From the NCBI RefSeq assembly GCF_958295425.1, contig NC_081141.1, forward strand, positions 15,037,204 through 15,101,203: a stretch of DNA of 64,000 bases, read 5' to 3'. The translations under genes and the position numbers were made by a program. The first letter of the stretch is position 1; each line of letters starts with the position of its first letter. The notes below the pieces were generated by a model, which worked only from the letters and a program-made list of their open reading frames with translations, did no database searches and was not told the origin of the DNA. Below are positions 10,229-21,570 of the stretch, one piece after another. Source of the DNA: Solea solea. Lineage: Eukaryota; Chordata; Actinopteri; Pleuronectiformes; Soleidae.

Positions 10229-12420
10229 ATGAAGAGAGAACCCGAAAAAGTAACACGGTTAAAACACGGGAAAATAACGGAGGAAAAGGTAAGAATAGAT
10301 AAAAAACACATTTAGATATTGAACACTGGATGAATAGTCATTATTTGTATCCATTATATCAATTAAGTGCGGTTTATTAACCAGTTATGTCTGCATGCTG
10401 TAACGATAGCGATTGTAACAGCAAGCAAGACAGCGATTTTCTCCCTTTTTTTCTTTTTTTTCCTTTTTTTCTTTTATTTATATGTACAGGTTATAGCATT
10501 GACAATATAACATTGTCTCATTTTCAACCAAGAAACGTATAAGATAAACTATATGATCTCTATATATTAGTATTTATCTGTTTTTTAATCTTTAAATGAC
10601 TCTGATAAGTTGCACACAGCTTTGCTCATTTGAAAACGTGTGACCTCAGTTGTACAATTGTTAAGATAAAAGATTTGATGATGAATAATATTTTTCATGT
10701 TTAGAAATGAGAAGTTCTGTTGAATCACAGTCAACAGTGTCATTTGATTTGATTTATTTCAGTTAGCCTGCATATATTTTAGAACAGGGAAAGTCTTAAA
10801 GGCAAATGCAGTCCAGTTCATTACTACTTGATTCTGGATTAAAAATGTTCCCATGTTAAAAATACAAAATACAATTTTAATTTACATTTTCTCTTATAGA
10901 GCAACACTACGTTCAGTGAAGGAGCAGACCCTGAGCTGAGGAGATGCGACTCGGACACTTATCAGTGTCCGATCTGCACAAAAAAGGGGAGCTATGCAAA
11001 GCTTGTGTCCCATCTGCAGGGACACCAAAGGTCAATGGTGGAGTACGGTGGTAAGTCCTAAATTATCAAATATTTTTTCATTCCAACGCTGAAAGGCTTT
11101 AATTTCCCCATGAGCCTTATGTATTATTAAATGTGATGTTATTTCTGTTTGTCCTGACCATGGATAACTGTGACCATCAAACTATTCAACTCATCCATTT
11201 GAGTATCAGAAACTCAAAATAAGTAAAGTAAAGTAAACTAATGCTGGAGCCATTTCATCTATGTGTACTGTACTTCATGTGTGTAGAATCTTAAGTCAAT
11301 GTGTATTTTATTTTCACTCTTGTTGAGAATTTAGATATTGAGAAAAAGTTTCAAGATTCCTGCATTTTTATAGATGCCCCTGATAATAATGATTGTTCTC
11401 AGAAGTAATGTAACAATTTGCCTCTCAGACAGGCTTATCTGTATATCCATTTAGGGCAGTGATGTTACTGTGGCCAAACAAGTTGCCAGCCAGGATGACA
11501 CCTCTTATCAGAGGAAGTGCAAATAATCAGGGAAAGAAAATGTCTTATTCAAAGTTCTTAATCACATGTATTCAGTGTTGCATATTATGTGTAATTTAAT
11601 TTTAGGAAAGGGCCCAACAAGCCCAACAGAAGCGACGCGAGGCACGTTGTCTGTTAACCAGTGTAATCACAGAGGATCAGGGCATGCTGCAACACCTTAA
11701 AGTGAGTGACAATGGCATTTAGTGTGGTGTTTGTGTATTTGTATATGAATACCCAAACTAAAATCCTATACAATTTTTATAGAACATCATCACAGGCAAC
11801 ACGGTGTCTCCTTGGGCCAAGAAACAGGACAGGGTCATCCTTCTTTTTGAAGATGATGAACAAGTGGACAAAGTCATGCACTTCTTGTCTGAAGTACTCG
11901 AACGTACTGAGACAGACAAGAGGTTTGCAGATCCAGTGGCATTCGTAATGGATGTACTTTTGCCAGAGGTGAGATCTCAGACACTGACACTGATTTGTAG
12001 ACTACATGTTTTATGTGACTGCATATGTCTGTCTCCTTTTAACACATGGTCACTGTCTAACACAATCTTAAATCTTAATCTTCATGCCACAGGCAACAGT
12101 ATACGCCCTCGGAGCTGTTCACTCCATCTCCCTGGACAAAGCCAAGGAGATGTACATGCGTGGCACAGAGTTTGACTCAAGGTAAGCCGGATAGTTTAGG
12201 AAACTGTTAATCCAATTTTCAGTTTATATCTTATTATGTATTTGAGTGTCTTTAACGACTTCATTATTTTGCTATATCATTTTGTCTTGTCAGCGAGATA
12301 ACCCAGCTTGGGGAACAGCTTCAGAGCCACATTTCCTCAAAAGCGAGGCAGAAACTGGATAGCTTCCTGAGCAATTACAAGAAAGCCTTGGAGTCTGAGG
12401 AATTCCTCAGGCGCCTGTAA
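10229..12420 (+). CDS. C2H2 zinc finger plus MUM1/PWWP3-like C-terminal protein
   Basis: Exons: 10229-10288 (starts MKREPEKVTR), 10900-11050, 11606-11701, 11783-11968, 12093-12181 and 12294-12420, all with GT-AG junctions; AATAAA lies at 12466. Exon 2 encodes one C2H2 finger (CPIC, 12 residues, HLQGH). Exons 3-5 encode a helical region ending in FEDDEQVDKVMHFL, FVMDVLLPE and KAKEMYMRGTEF. This order and wording (acidic FEDEDQ motif, LLPEA, Y-[LM]-RG) is the C-terminal region of the MUM1/PWWP3 chromatin/DNA-repair family. No PWWP domain is seen, and at about 235 residues it is far shorter than PWWP3A. One oddity: exon 2 ends in phase 1 but the family-like frame of exon 3 needs phase 0, so an extra exon or a 1-nt lesion must exist. 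The gene starts just inside the left inverted repeat. DNA or chromatin binding is inferred only. Confidence 0.6.
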
Positions 12421-12959
12421 TCCCTGGGTAGTGAATGTGTCTGCTGGATAGTCTGTTGTGTATAAAATAAAGAAAATATATCATTCATCACTTGTATTCA
12501 TTACATGGATTTGAAAGTTATACAACTTTCTGTGCAGAATCAAGGGTTTCAGTGCATTTGTTTTACTTTCATCAAAAGACCTACTGATGTCCAACTGGCT
12601 GGGTTTGATTCAGATACCAATGTTTCACATATCTTCCTGGAAATAGGTAACATCTCCTTAATGACATACTCAGCAGATCTTGTCTACTTAACTTCTGTCT
12701 ACCACCACCACCTGGACCACACCAGCACAGAATTTTAGGAGGGTTTCTTTCAGGTTAAAAACCTGATCAAGTAGACTTTTATTAGTTCTAATTGTTGTTC
12801 TGTCCAGTTGAACAACATGTCAAACTACAGACTAATAAGACATTCAATAAATGTAGGCCTATATTAAACACACCTTTTTGTAACATACAGGTTGCCATGA
12901 TGTTGGAAGTTTGCAAAAACAAATGAAATTATTCAAAGTGTGTGTTCAAAGTGGAATTT

Positions 12960-13253
12960 GTGATATTATATTGTATAAACGTGATATTATATTGTATAAA
13001 CGTGATATTATATTGTATAAACATTGTATAAACGTGATATTATATTGTATAAACGTGATAATTATATTGTATAAACGTGATAATTATATTGTATAAACGT
13101 GATATTATATTGTATAAACGTGATAATTATATTGTATAAACGTGATATTATATTGTATAAACGTGATAATTATATTGTATAAACGTGATAATTATATCAC
13201 ATAAACGTGATAATTATATCACAAAAACGTGATACTATATTGTGTAAACGTGA
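12960..13253. repeat. 21/22-bp AT-rich minisatellite
   Basis: About 13 units of GTGATATTATATTGTATAAAC or its 22-bp variant GTGATAATTATATTG... run almost without interruption, with one 10-bp partial. It lies between the gene's poly(A) signal and the right inverted repeat. A smaller tandem (TTAGTAAACGTCATCACG) at 13500-13540 links it to the repeat arm. Confidence 0.95.
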
Positions 13254-13523
13254 TGTTCAAAGAACTTTTCCAATCGGCATTTATATATTTTAGCAGTTTG
13301 GCTATAACATTTCATACTTTACAAAGTGACATTAATTATTCACAAATTTCACAGAAAGTACATTTCTGTGTTCATAAAAGTCAACACGAGTTTTTATTCT
13401 TCTCTATTCCTGTCGCACACCGGGATAAAAGTCTCTTGTCAACAAGTGTCTGTGAAATACGCGTGTGTAAATAAAGTTTCAATAAAAGAAGACGTTATCA
13501 CGTTAGTAAACGTCATCACGTTA

Positions 13524-13694
13524 GTAAACGTCATCACGTTTCAGACGCAGTCTCTTGAGAGCCAATCAGAGTGTCGTGTAGTGTGAAGGGGCGTTTCGTT
13601 GAGTAAAGGGGCGTTTCGTTGAGTGAAGGGGCGTTTCGTTGAGTAAAGGGGCGTTTCGTTGAGTGGTCTGCGGGTCTGCAGCTGGACCTACTTG
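13524..13694 (-). repeat. Right terminal inverted repeat
   Basis: This is the inverse complement of 10025-10217 with four instead of five ~20-bp units. It shares the CTGCAGACCCGCAG end, the CTCTGATTGG CCAAT block and the GTGATGACGTTTAC inner edge. Identity is high by eye over most of its length. Confidence 0.8.
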
Positions 13695-13699
13695 CTTTA

Positions 13700-13857
13700 T
13701 GCTGCTGCTGCTGCTTCTTCTTCTTCTTTTCTGAGGTTTCATGGCGGTTGGCAAACAACGATTTGGTGCATTAGCGCCACCATCTGGTATGGAGTGTGGA
13801 TCGAAACGTTGATCTAACTGAACTATTACTTAAAAGTAAAAATAATAAAATAAATAA

Positions 13858-13915
<58 letters not shown>

Positions 13916-14190
13916 TATCCATACTACAAAACACAAAAGAACAACAACCTATATATGCATAACATGATGAATGGATTCCTCCTGCCCACAGTGGTCACAT
14001 CTGTCTGTATTGTGTTTATTGATGAGATATAATGTCTTGTTCAATCCTGTATGGCCAAATCTGATCCTCGATATTATATTTTCCTCTTTCCTGCTTCTGT
14101 CCTTGTGCCTAGCTGCTGGCACTTTTCTTTGGATACTGTAAAACCATCTTCCTTTCCTCTCTCCTTCCATTGTTTTTGCCATCTCTCCTT
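13700..14190 (-). mobile_element. 3' end of an I/Nimb-type LINE
   Basis: On the minus strand a frame at about 13950-14180 reads SRIRFGHTGLNKTLY, then CDHCGQEESIHHV. This is the motif order (R-x-R-x-GH, then C-x2-C-x2-E-x2-HH/H) at the C-terminus of RNase H-bearing I/Nimb LINEs. It is followed by a TA repeat (13862-13911), the 3' UTR block with GGTGGCGCTAATGCACC, and a GAA/GCA-rich tail (13700-13730). The copy is 5'-truncated and non-functional. Confidence 0.6.
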
Positions 14191-14209
14191 TAGTTTTTGT
14201 TTAATGATG

Positions 14210-14335
14210 CTGTTGACGCATTATGACTAACGCCGTTACGTAACGTCGTTACTTTATTCAGTAACTAATAATGTAACGCGTTGTTTTTTAAAATTCAGTA
14301 ACTCCGTTTCCGTTACCAAACGCTGAGTTCCTTTT
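14210..14335. repeat. GTAACG-rich interspersed repeat
   Basis: The block repeats GTTACGTAACG, GTAACGCGTTG and CAGTAACT motifs. It resembles the ends of short DNA elements common in fish genomes. No gene is present and the class is not certain. Confidence 0.5.
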
Positions 14336-14519
14336 GGTGAGGTTTTACAACGGCACACAGTTCTCATAACATTTTAGCAATCAATAAAGTTTAATTCAAT
14401 TGAAAAACAAGCACTTGTCGCCCTCTAGTGTCCCACATGTAATCAAACACGCGTCATGAGGAGGACTGGACAGGTCAGGGCACGGCATGATGGCGAGCGA
14501 GAGGGGAAGATAAGTTTCT

Positions 14520-14900
14520 GTCCATTTCCCAACCAAACTTCCTATGATGGATGATGGGTAGCTGCTGAAGACGACCATGTTGCAGAAAACGGTACATTTT
14601 TACAACAGTGCCTCCTGGTGGTGGCAGAAAATACTAAAACAAAAAAAAACTGTTCCAACTTTGCCAATCCCGGTCTGATTTGAACCAAACCTGCTAGGAA
14701 TGATGATAGTCCGTCCCTGAAGCCGCCTATTATGTGAAAATATTCAATTTTAAAACAGCGCCCCCTGGTGACAGTAGACAGAATTACACTTACAGTTTTT
14801 GATGCTGCTCTAACAGGGATCGTTGTATCCACCTGAAACTTGATATGTGAGACCCCAGACCCGTCCTGAACATGTCTGTAAAACATGACCTCCCCTCTAT
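14520..14900. repeat. Dispersed repeat, copy B
   Basis: This is the second copy of the family at 1-480, in the same orientation, sharing CTATGATGGATGATGGGT-like, CGCCCCCTGGTGACAG and GAGACCCCAGACCCGTC blocks. It is longer than copy A in the middle. No coding function. Confidence 0.75.
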
Positions 14901-16918
14901 TTGCTGCGCAGTCATCAGTGCAGTGCCAGGTACCGGGTTAATCAGTGACACCAGCTTAGTCTCTGCATCCTCATTAGTGCTTCAATCAGGGTTAATGAGG
15001 TTTTACTAACACCAGATTGAAGTATTGTTACATGCTCTCTGTAATGAACACACATAACTTTACTGCTCTATTTAACACACACACACACACCCACAAACTC
15101 ACGCGCGCACACACACACACACTGGTTTCTGTGACTGCATTGGTTTACATTAATTTCTTACTTCATTCCTATGGTTAAGGTTAGACTTACTCTAACCACA
15201 ATCATAATTACTACTGGCTTAATCCTAACCCCTAAAAAGATGTCTTCACCTTAAAATGTAGTAATTGATGTTACGGGGGCTTGATTTTTGTCCCCATAAG
15301 GAAAACATGTCCCCATACTGTGACTGTGTAAACAGATTTGGGTCCCCACAACATAAGGAATACCTGCTACACACACACACACACTCACACACACACCATG
15401 TGAACCTGTGAATAAACATGTCAGAAGTTCAGGATATTCTGCTATAATCTCTTCCATGTGCTAATCTTAGGTAAGGTTAAACATCTACCTATATTGCAAA
15501 AGTACTACAAGGTTACTCATGCAGTGAGTAATGTGGTTCTGGGACTATAAGCTGAATCCTTGCGTGTCCTTTATCAAAACAAAATAACCACGTGGACCAT
15601 GCATACATTTGTTTTGCAGCTCTAAACAGGCAGCCACATTCTCTGTTTTATTTTTTGTTTTTTTTTGTTTTTTTTTTAATTATAGGCATGCTACAAGCAT
15701 AACTGTAGGGGTGGCAAAATGTATTGGATGGATTAGCTTAAAATCTGTAACTTGTGTAATTACATTAAATGTAATAATATTGTCAAGGTGTACTAACTTT
15801 ACTATGAACAGTGCCCTGGGTTAATGTACTGTATGTTGTGATTTGGCGCCATACAAATAAAGCTTGTGTGTAAACATTTGATCCAAATAGAAACGTGTAT
15901 CGCACTTGCCACACATTCACATGACATATCCTCAATGCCATGACACATAATACGAGCAATATACGTAATTCTACGCCTGTTATAAACAAAATGTGGTGGA
16001 ATGGGATGGAAAAGTTCCTAACATTCTTGGCAGGCTTCTGCCGGATTCCAGCGGCGCACGGATGATGGGACAACCTCTGTCTGCAGACATAACAACATAA
16101 GCAACACACCCTTCTGTGCCGCTTCCCCACCCATATCACACGCAGGCTCCTCTGAGTTACAGTGGACCAAAATAGTAACCTTTTTAATTAAACAACACGC
16201 GCGTAATTAGACAACCTGTTGTACAATGCAAAGCATACACTTAGCACAACGTACAACAACAGATTCGGTGTGTTTTTCATCTATAAGCGGATGATACTAA
16301 TTATCAATCACAACAATGAGACGCACTGTGTGTGTTACTGTTGTCACTGTCGTGCCATGCCGGTGTAAATTGCAGCGGGCTGCAGCGAAATTCACGTTAT
16401 CAAGGTCGCCACGTGAAAAATGTGTGATTCACTGTTAACAATATTCTCCAAGTTCTCTGGTTTCCTCCCACAGTCCAAAAAATTTGATTGGAAGTGTCTC
16501 TACGTTTGACCCTGTGATGGACCGGCAAACTCTGTGAAAAGCCTGTTTGACAGTTAAGACTTAGAATGAGGTCTAGTTTAGTGTCTGAGTTGGAAATGAA
16601 ACAGTCGTGATAAAGTTGTAAGGACCGGGGCATAGATTATGCCAATGTGTGTCCTGTGTGTCACAATGGACTTGAGGTGTAATTATGGCCTTATTCATGA
16701 CCACAGAGGAAGCAATAACAATTAAAGAAGCAGGGACGAATGTCTCTGTGTGTTTGAATGTGGATGAGGAACAGGGCAGAATACATTACACTGCTTTAAC
16801 AGCAGAAGTGTCGTCATGTTGGAGAACATGGGTGCAAAATGTGTTGCCTGGGGCAGATTAATCACTGCGCACGCACACACGCACACACACCCTTTTTTCT
16901 TTGAGAGGCAGGCGTTGG
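14901..16918. other. Repeat-bearing intergenic DNA upstream of areg
   Basis: It contains short CA microsatellites (15081-15121, 15371-15397), a common fish block with GTCCCCATAAGGAAAACATG and AACATAAGGAATACC (15285-15365, partly repeated at 23268-23312), and a LINE-like 3' end (TTTGGCGCCATACAAATAAA, about 15841-15860). No exon is recognised. Confidence 0.5.
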
Positions 16919-16930
16919 TCTATAAAAGCT
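16919..16930 (+). promoter_or_regulatory. areg: TATA box of the areg-type gene
   Basis: CTATAAAAG lies about 125 bp upstream of the ATG at 17046. This gives room for a start site near 16950 and a ~95-nt 5' UTR. The motif is perfect and correctly placed. A (TG)n tract follows in intron 1 (17109-17134). Confidence 0.65.
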
Positions 16931-17045
16931 ACACCCAGTAGAGGTAGAGGGCAAAGCACAAAGTCACACTCACACTCACACTCAGACACGGACATACACA
17001 AACAGATCAGCGCAGGACTGTCAGAAATAAAACACTTCCTGGGAT

Positions 17046-19853
17046 ATGAACGCTCTCGTCCTTACCTGTCTCCTGTGCTCTGGTGAGTCTGGACTTGTAC
17101 TAATATTCTGTGTGTGTGTGTGTGTGTGTGTGTGCAATCAGTGAAAAGGAACAAAGTTAAATGTAAAGTGATATGAGGATGGGGCTGCAAGGAAGACATG
17201 GCTCCGCAAGTGAGGACATGTCAGGCGGGAAAGAGCTAAGGACTTGTTTCAGTGCAGCGTAATTCATTTCCACTGTACTGTACAATAACACCAGAGGTCA
17301 AAATAGTTCTAATGCCTCACAAATGTCAGTATTCACTATTGTTCTCGTCCTGTGTGATGATGCTTTTACAGGTTGTCTTGTTCTGAATGTGGACTGGTTG
17401 TACTGGTTTTATTGTTAATACATGTATCCAATTTTGAAGCTCAAATTGCTGTCCATAATTGATGAGTCACATATAATGGGTTATGACGTTTGAATGTTAA
17501 CAGCCAAAATAAGTAACTAAGCAACCATCGGCACCTGGTACAAGAAGAATGAATGTAATAAATTGCAATATCTGTGGCCTGAAGTGAAACTCCATACCTC
17601 CTTCTAAACCGCTCCTTACTTTTATATATAGTCTTTCTTTGATCTGATTTCACTCATTAATCCGATTCCGTGTCCTATTGGTTTACAGTTGTCTGCAGTG
17701 CTGTCGGTGTTCAGGGATCTGAGACCACATACTCCAGTGAATTAGCCAGAGTGACGGGGGGTCCGGCCTCTGGGGAGGGCCTCCACAGTTTGCGAAGCGA
17801 CGATGATGAGCTGGAGATAGATGAAGAATTGTCAGGAGGGGACAGTGAAAATTTCAGCAATTATGGTAAGACATTTGAACCAAAATGCTGAATAACCTCA
17901 AGCTAAGATACTCAAAACATTCAATTTGAGATTAGTATAGAGCCGATGAAATAAACTGTGGTTTTTATTCACATAAACCTTTATGAACCTATAAAAACCA
18001 TCATAAACTTAAGTCGCAGTTTCACTTGCCATTTACAGAGCTACGTCCCAGTAAAGATGAGAAGAAGAAAAAGAGGAGCAAAGACAAGAGGAGGAACAGG
18101 CACAGGAGCAAAACTACTTCTCTCAACCCCGAACACACCGTCTTAACAAGTGGACACACGCCGACTTTCGGCTCCACGCAGGATCCCTGCACCTCCACCC
18201 ACCTGGACTTCTGTATTCATGGCTACTGCAAACACATAGAGGGTCTGCTGGAGCCCGTGTGCATGTGAGTGTAGCATCAGTTTATTTTGGATGATTCAAT
18301 GTGGGTGAATGTGGGTTTTTAAAAAAAAACAAAAAAAAACTTAAGATTGTTCTGATAAATCCAAAAAACCCAGCTACATTTGAATATGTAATGAGTGATT
18401 ATAAGAGATACTGTTTTCTGTCTTTGATTGACACATGAACTGCATTTTTATGCACATTTTGTGTGAGTAAACCTCCACATATCAGACGCCTGGTTCTCCA
18501 TGGTGACGTTGCTCTCTTGCTCTGCAGATGTATGAAGGGTTATGATGGGGAGCGCTGTGGGATCCAAACTCTGGAGACAATTAAAAACAAGTCCACTCCG
18601 AGCACTGACACTGAGTTGGTGCAGATGGTCTTGGTCATCATTGCCGTGGTCCTGTCAGTCATCAGCTGCACCGCCATCCTGCTCATGACTTGTGCACAGT
18701 GAGTACCCTAACCCTAACCCTCATCTTAAAATGGAATGTAACAGAGAGGAACGCAAACAGGCAATGAACCAACTCTCATAGACGTTGTTTCGCCTGTATT
18801 TGTTTTTTGTTGGCTCAGTTGGTACATGGGTTGCTCACCACCTACACAACACTTTACCATACTGATTATGAGCTTGCTCTCTTTTGCTTCATTGTCACCT
18901 TTTTAAATGAGATAAGAGCTGATGTGAAGCATGTGGAGCTAAAGTCATTTCTTTTGGATTGTTTGATCAACTTAGTGAGCACACATGTGGGCAAATACCC
19001 ACGCAGAAACACCTTCTGGCACCCAGACATACTGACACATCAAAGGGCACATAACACACCCAAACACACCTGGAACTATTGCTCACTACCTTCAAAGGTC
19101 TCAACATTCCCTAGAAAATTGAAATCCCACTAAGGATGTGTGATTTGGGTCACCTCCCTCTGTGAAGATCATTTCATATCCAAGTATCATTACTCCATAT
19201 TGGTTACTCATGTGTATTATAGACCACGTAAATCTGCCATGTCATTGCAGATGTTTGTTATTAACTGAAGCTGTTACTAGCTTTGTAATTTGGGCTTGTT
19301 TTTGCAAAACTACAACAGGAAAAAATACAAAAACCTAAATGAAATATAAAATGGTCATTCCACAATACATTATGTTGTACCGATAAGTTTCACTATTAAT
19401 GTTATCGCTGACGCATCGTGATTTATCACTGGAAAATGCGTCACGTACAGAAAACAAGGTTTGATCATACTCTTCTAGTGCCACATCACTGAAGTTACTG
19501 GAATGTGGGACAAAGTCAATAGTCCAAGAGACTGCAAGTACATACGTCAGCAGTAGTGCAATTAAAATTCAGTCCGAGCCATAAATACTGAGGTAGTGAG
19601 AAAGTACGAGAGCGAAACTACAACAACAACAACTTCGTCAGAAATGATTGCACAACAAACACTTAAATCTGTATATACTGTATGTTCTCTTGCTGTTTAT
19701 CAACTTGACTATGGTCATCAGATAATCTCAAAATGTGTTGTTTTTTGTTTTTTTTTTAGTTACAGGTCACATAAGAACTACCTGGCATCCTACCTGGGAA
19801 CTGGAGCGGAGCAGGAGAAGCTACAGAAACCTGCTGCTGATGTCGTTGTGTGA
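17046..19853 (+). CDS. areg: Amphiregulin-type EGF-family growth factor precursor
   Basis: Exons: 17046-17082, 17689-17865, 18039-18264, 18528-18698 and 19760-19853; the total is 705 nt, frame-exact, 234 residues. Order: signal peptide (MNALVLTCLLCS...), acidic propeptide (about residues 50-70, DDDELEIDEEL), Lys/Arg-rich heparin-binding stretch (about 77-96), one EGF domain with six cysteines (C122, C130, C135, C146, C148, C157; FCIHGYCKHIE, GYDGERCG), juxtamembrane region, TM helix (about 180-200) and a 30-residue tail ending DVVV. Members of this family are shed by ADAM17-type proteases and activate EGFR. The FCIHGxCK signature is shared by AREG and HBEGF; the tail (KNYLASYLGTGAEQEKL) and 3' UTR in a separate exon fit AREG best. 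An hbegf-like paralogue is the main alternative. The EGF domain is split between exons 3 and 4, as usual. An alternative tail exon lies at 21239. Confidence 0.8.
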
Positions 19854-21238
19854 GGCTGTCGAGTCACGATCAGGTACATATGTCAGGACTTTAAACTTTT
19901 GATTGACTTCATAAAGAAACATAATCAACACTTATGTGTACAACTACAGTGCAGGGGCAGGCGAGGGCAACATGCATTTATGCTGTTTTAGCTAAAATAG
20001 AGTCAGGAAGTTTTTGGGTTTCTGGTATGGATAGTATATATATATATATATATAATTATGGATGAATGTCTTATTATTTCTGTTATAAAAACATTGCTAA
20101 CAAACCTATTTAGTATTATATTCCATATCACCTCGCTGGCAGCTGTGCCTCAGCTACACAAAGTGTTTAAAAGAAGGTGAGGTCGTGGGCCATGTTTTAA
20201 TTATAACATGATATGAAGTGGTGGGCTGCATGTGGCCAGTTTGACCCCTCTGCCTTGGGCGGTCAATCTAGCCTTAAGGCTTAAATGTTCCCCTAAAATA
20301 AGATGGTCTATGCCAGTGATGTAGTCTTTCTTAACTCCTTAGAGGGCGGTGTCTGTCCGTGTGTAAATGTTAATGCAAACAGGAAAGAGTGGGCTCAGAG
20401 AGTAACAGTTGATCCTGCGTGGCTGTTGTTGTTATTATTGAATGCTGGGATTTGCATCACGCAAAGCGGAATCCTCAGCAGGAGAATTAGCAAGGATTAA
20501 GCAGAGGTGTCTCGGCCTTGCCCATCTCTGCATTCCAGCGTAAAGAAAAACCACACGCTCGACATGTTCATGTCCAGACAATAACAATACTCACACGTGA
20601 TGACTTCATTTTTTAAAACTCCAATTATCCTATTTACATGTGGTCAAATCTCACTCAGCGACACACGCGTGCAGATTTCTCGTGTTTAGCGCACGCACAC
20701 ACAGGAAGAAAAACAATGCGGCAGCACAGCATGCTCATCATGGCTGACTCACATACACAGGCCACAGTTATGATGGTATCTCTGCTCTTATTATATTTCT
20801 GGTGTTTCTTTTTTATCGATTGTAATTTAAAATGTCTGTTGATATATCGGATAAAGCTGTTGGATTAGTTTTTTCGCTTAAAAATAAAATGGAACAAAAT
20901 GTTGCTAATACTTACAGGGGCACTCAGTCTTCCCTAGAAGACATTCATTGTGTCACATTTGTTTCACAAACAATAATGTCATAAAGATTTCAAATAAAAG
21001 GATAGACACTGTCTAACCATCAAACATTATTGCATTATTCTTGATCGTGCTCTAAAACCAAAATCCATGGACTTCTCATTTAAGCCACCACAATATATCA
21101 GATTTGAATCAGTAAAGTGATGACAATTATTAATAGTTATAGTGGTCACTTGATGCACTCGATGAAACTTGTTTTCTTTAAAAAAATGTGTGTGTTTATG
21201 TGTAAGCTGACCTTTGACCTCTATGTCTTTTTCTTCAG

Positions 21239-21570
21239 CCTGGTGCCTGACTCAAAGAAGAGGAAGAAGAAACAAACCAGCGGGGTCTTAGAACCTGACA
21301 AAGAAGAAGAACTCATAGAGAGTGCTTCAATAGATGCTGTGTAAATAGACATGACTTTGTTAGAATGTAATTTATTTAGTGTGATTATTTATTGCTATGT
21401 ATGAGTGTTGTTATGCTATTGGTATCATGATGTGTATTCTATGCGAATGCTGCGCATTCGGTCCTTTGTTGATCTGTAGGTTTGGTTTTTATTTATTGCA
21501 ACTCCATTGTTTTAGGTCAGAGAAATACTTTCCATCTCAGTCAAGGAAAGTGGAATGGACTGCCAATAAA
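21239..21570 (+). other. areg: areg last exon: 3' UTR or alternative tail
   Basis: A good acceptor (TTTTTCTTCAG) precedes 21239, and AATAAA lies at 21565-21570. Spliced after exon 5 (donor CAG|GTACAT at 19873) it is 3' UTR. Spliced directly after exon 4 it stays in frame for 35 more codons: a Lys/Arg cluster (SKKRKKKQ), an acidic patch (DKEEELIE), the end SIDAV and a TAA at 21342. Both routes share phase 2. Confidence 0.65.

Larger units (their letters stand above)
10025..13694 (+). mobile_element. TIR-bounded element carrying a zinc finger/PWWP3-like gene
   Basis: Two long inverted repeats, 10025-10217 and 13524-13694, enclose about 3.3 kb. Immediately outside, the octamer CTTTATGC occurs in direct orientation at 10017-10024 and 13695-13702. 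In both arms exactly 19 nt separate it from the end of the shared CTGCAG. An 8-bp target duplication plus long TIRs is what hAT-type and some other cut-and-paste transposons leave. The interior encodes a spliced host-like gene (10229-12420) and an AT-rich minisatellite, but no recognisable transposase. It may be a transposon that captured a gene, a domesticated or undescribed transposon, or a locus that gained inverted repeats. The first two fit the TSD better. Family unassigned. Confidence 0.6.

Noticed and set aside
13862..13911. (TA)n run as a possible terminus of the TIR element
   Set aside because: It lies outside the right arm and inside the adjacent LINE 3' region; the arms end at 13694.
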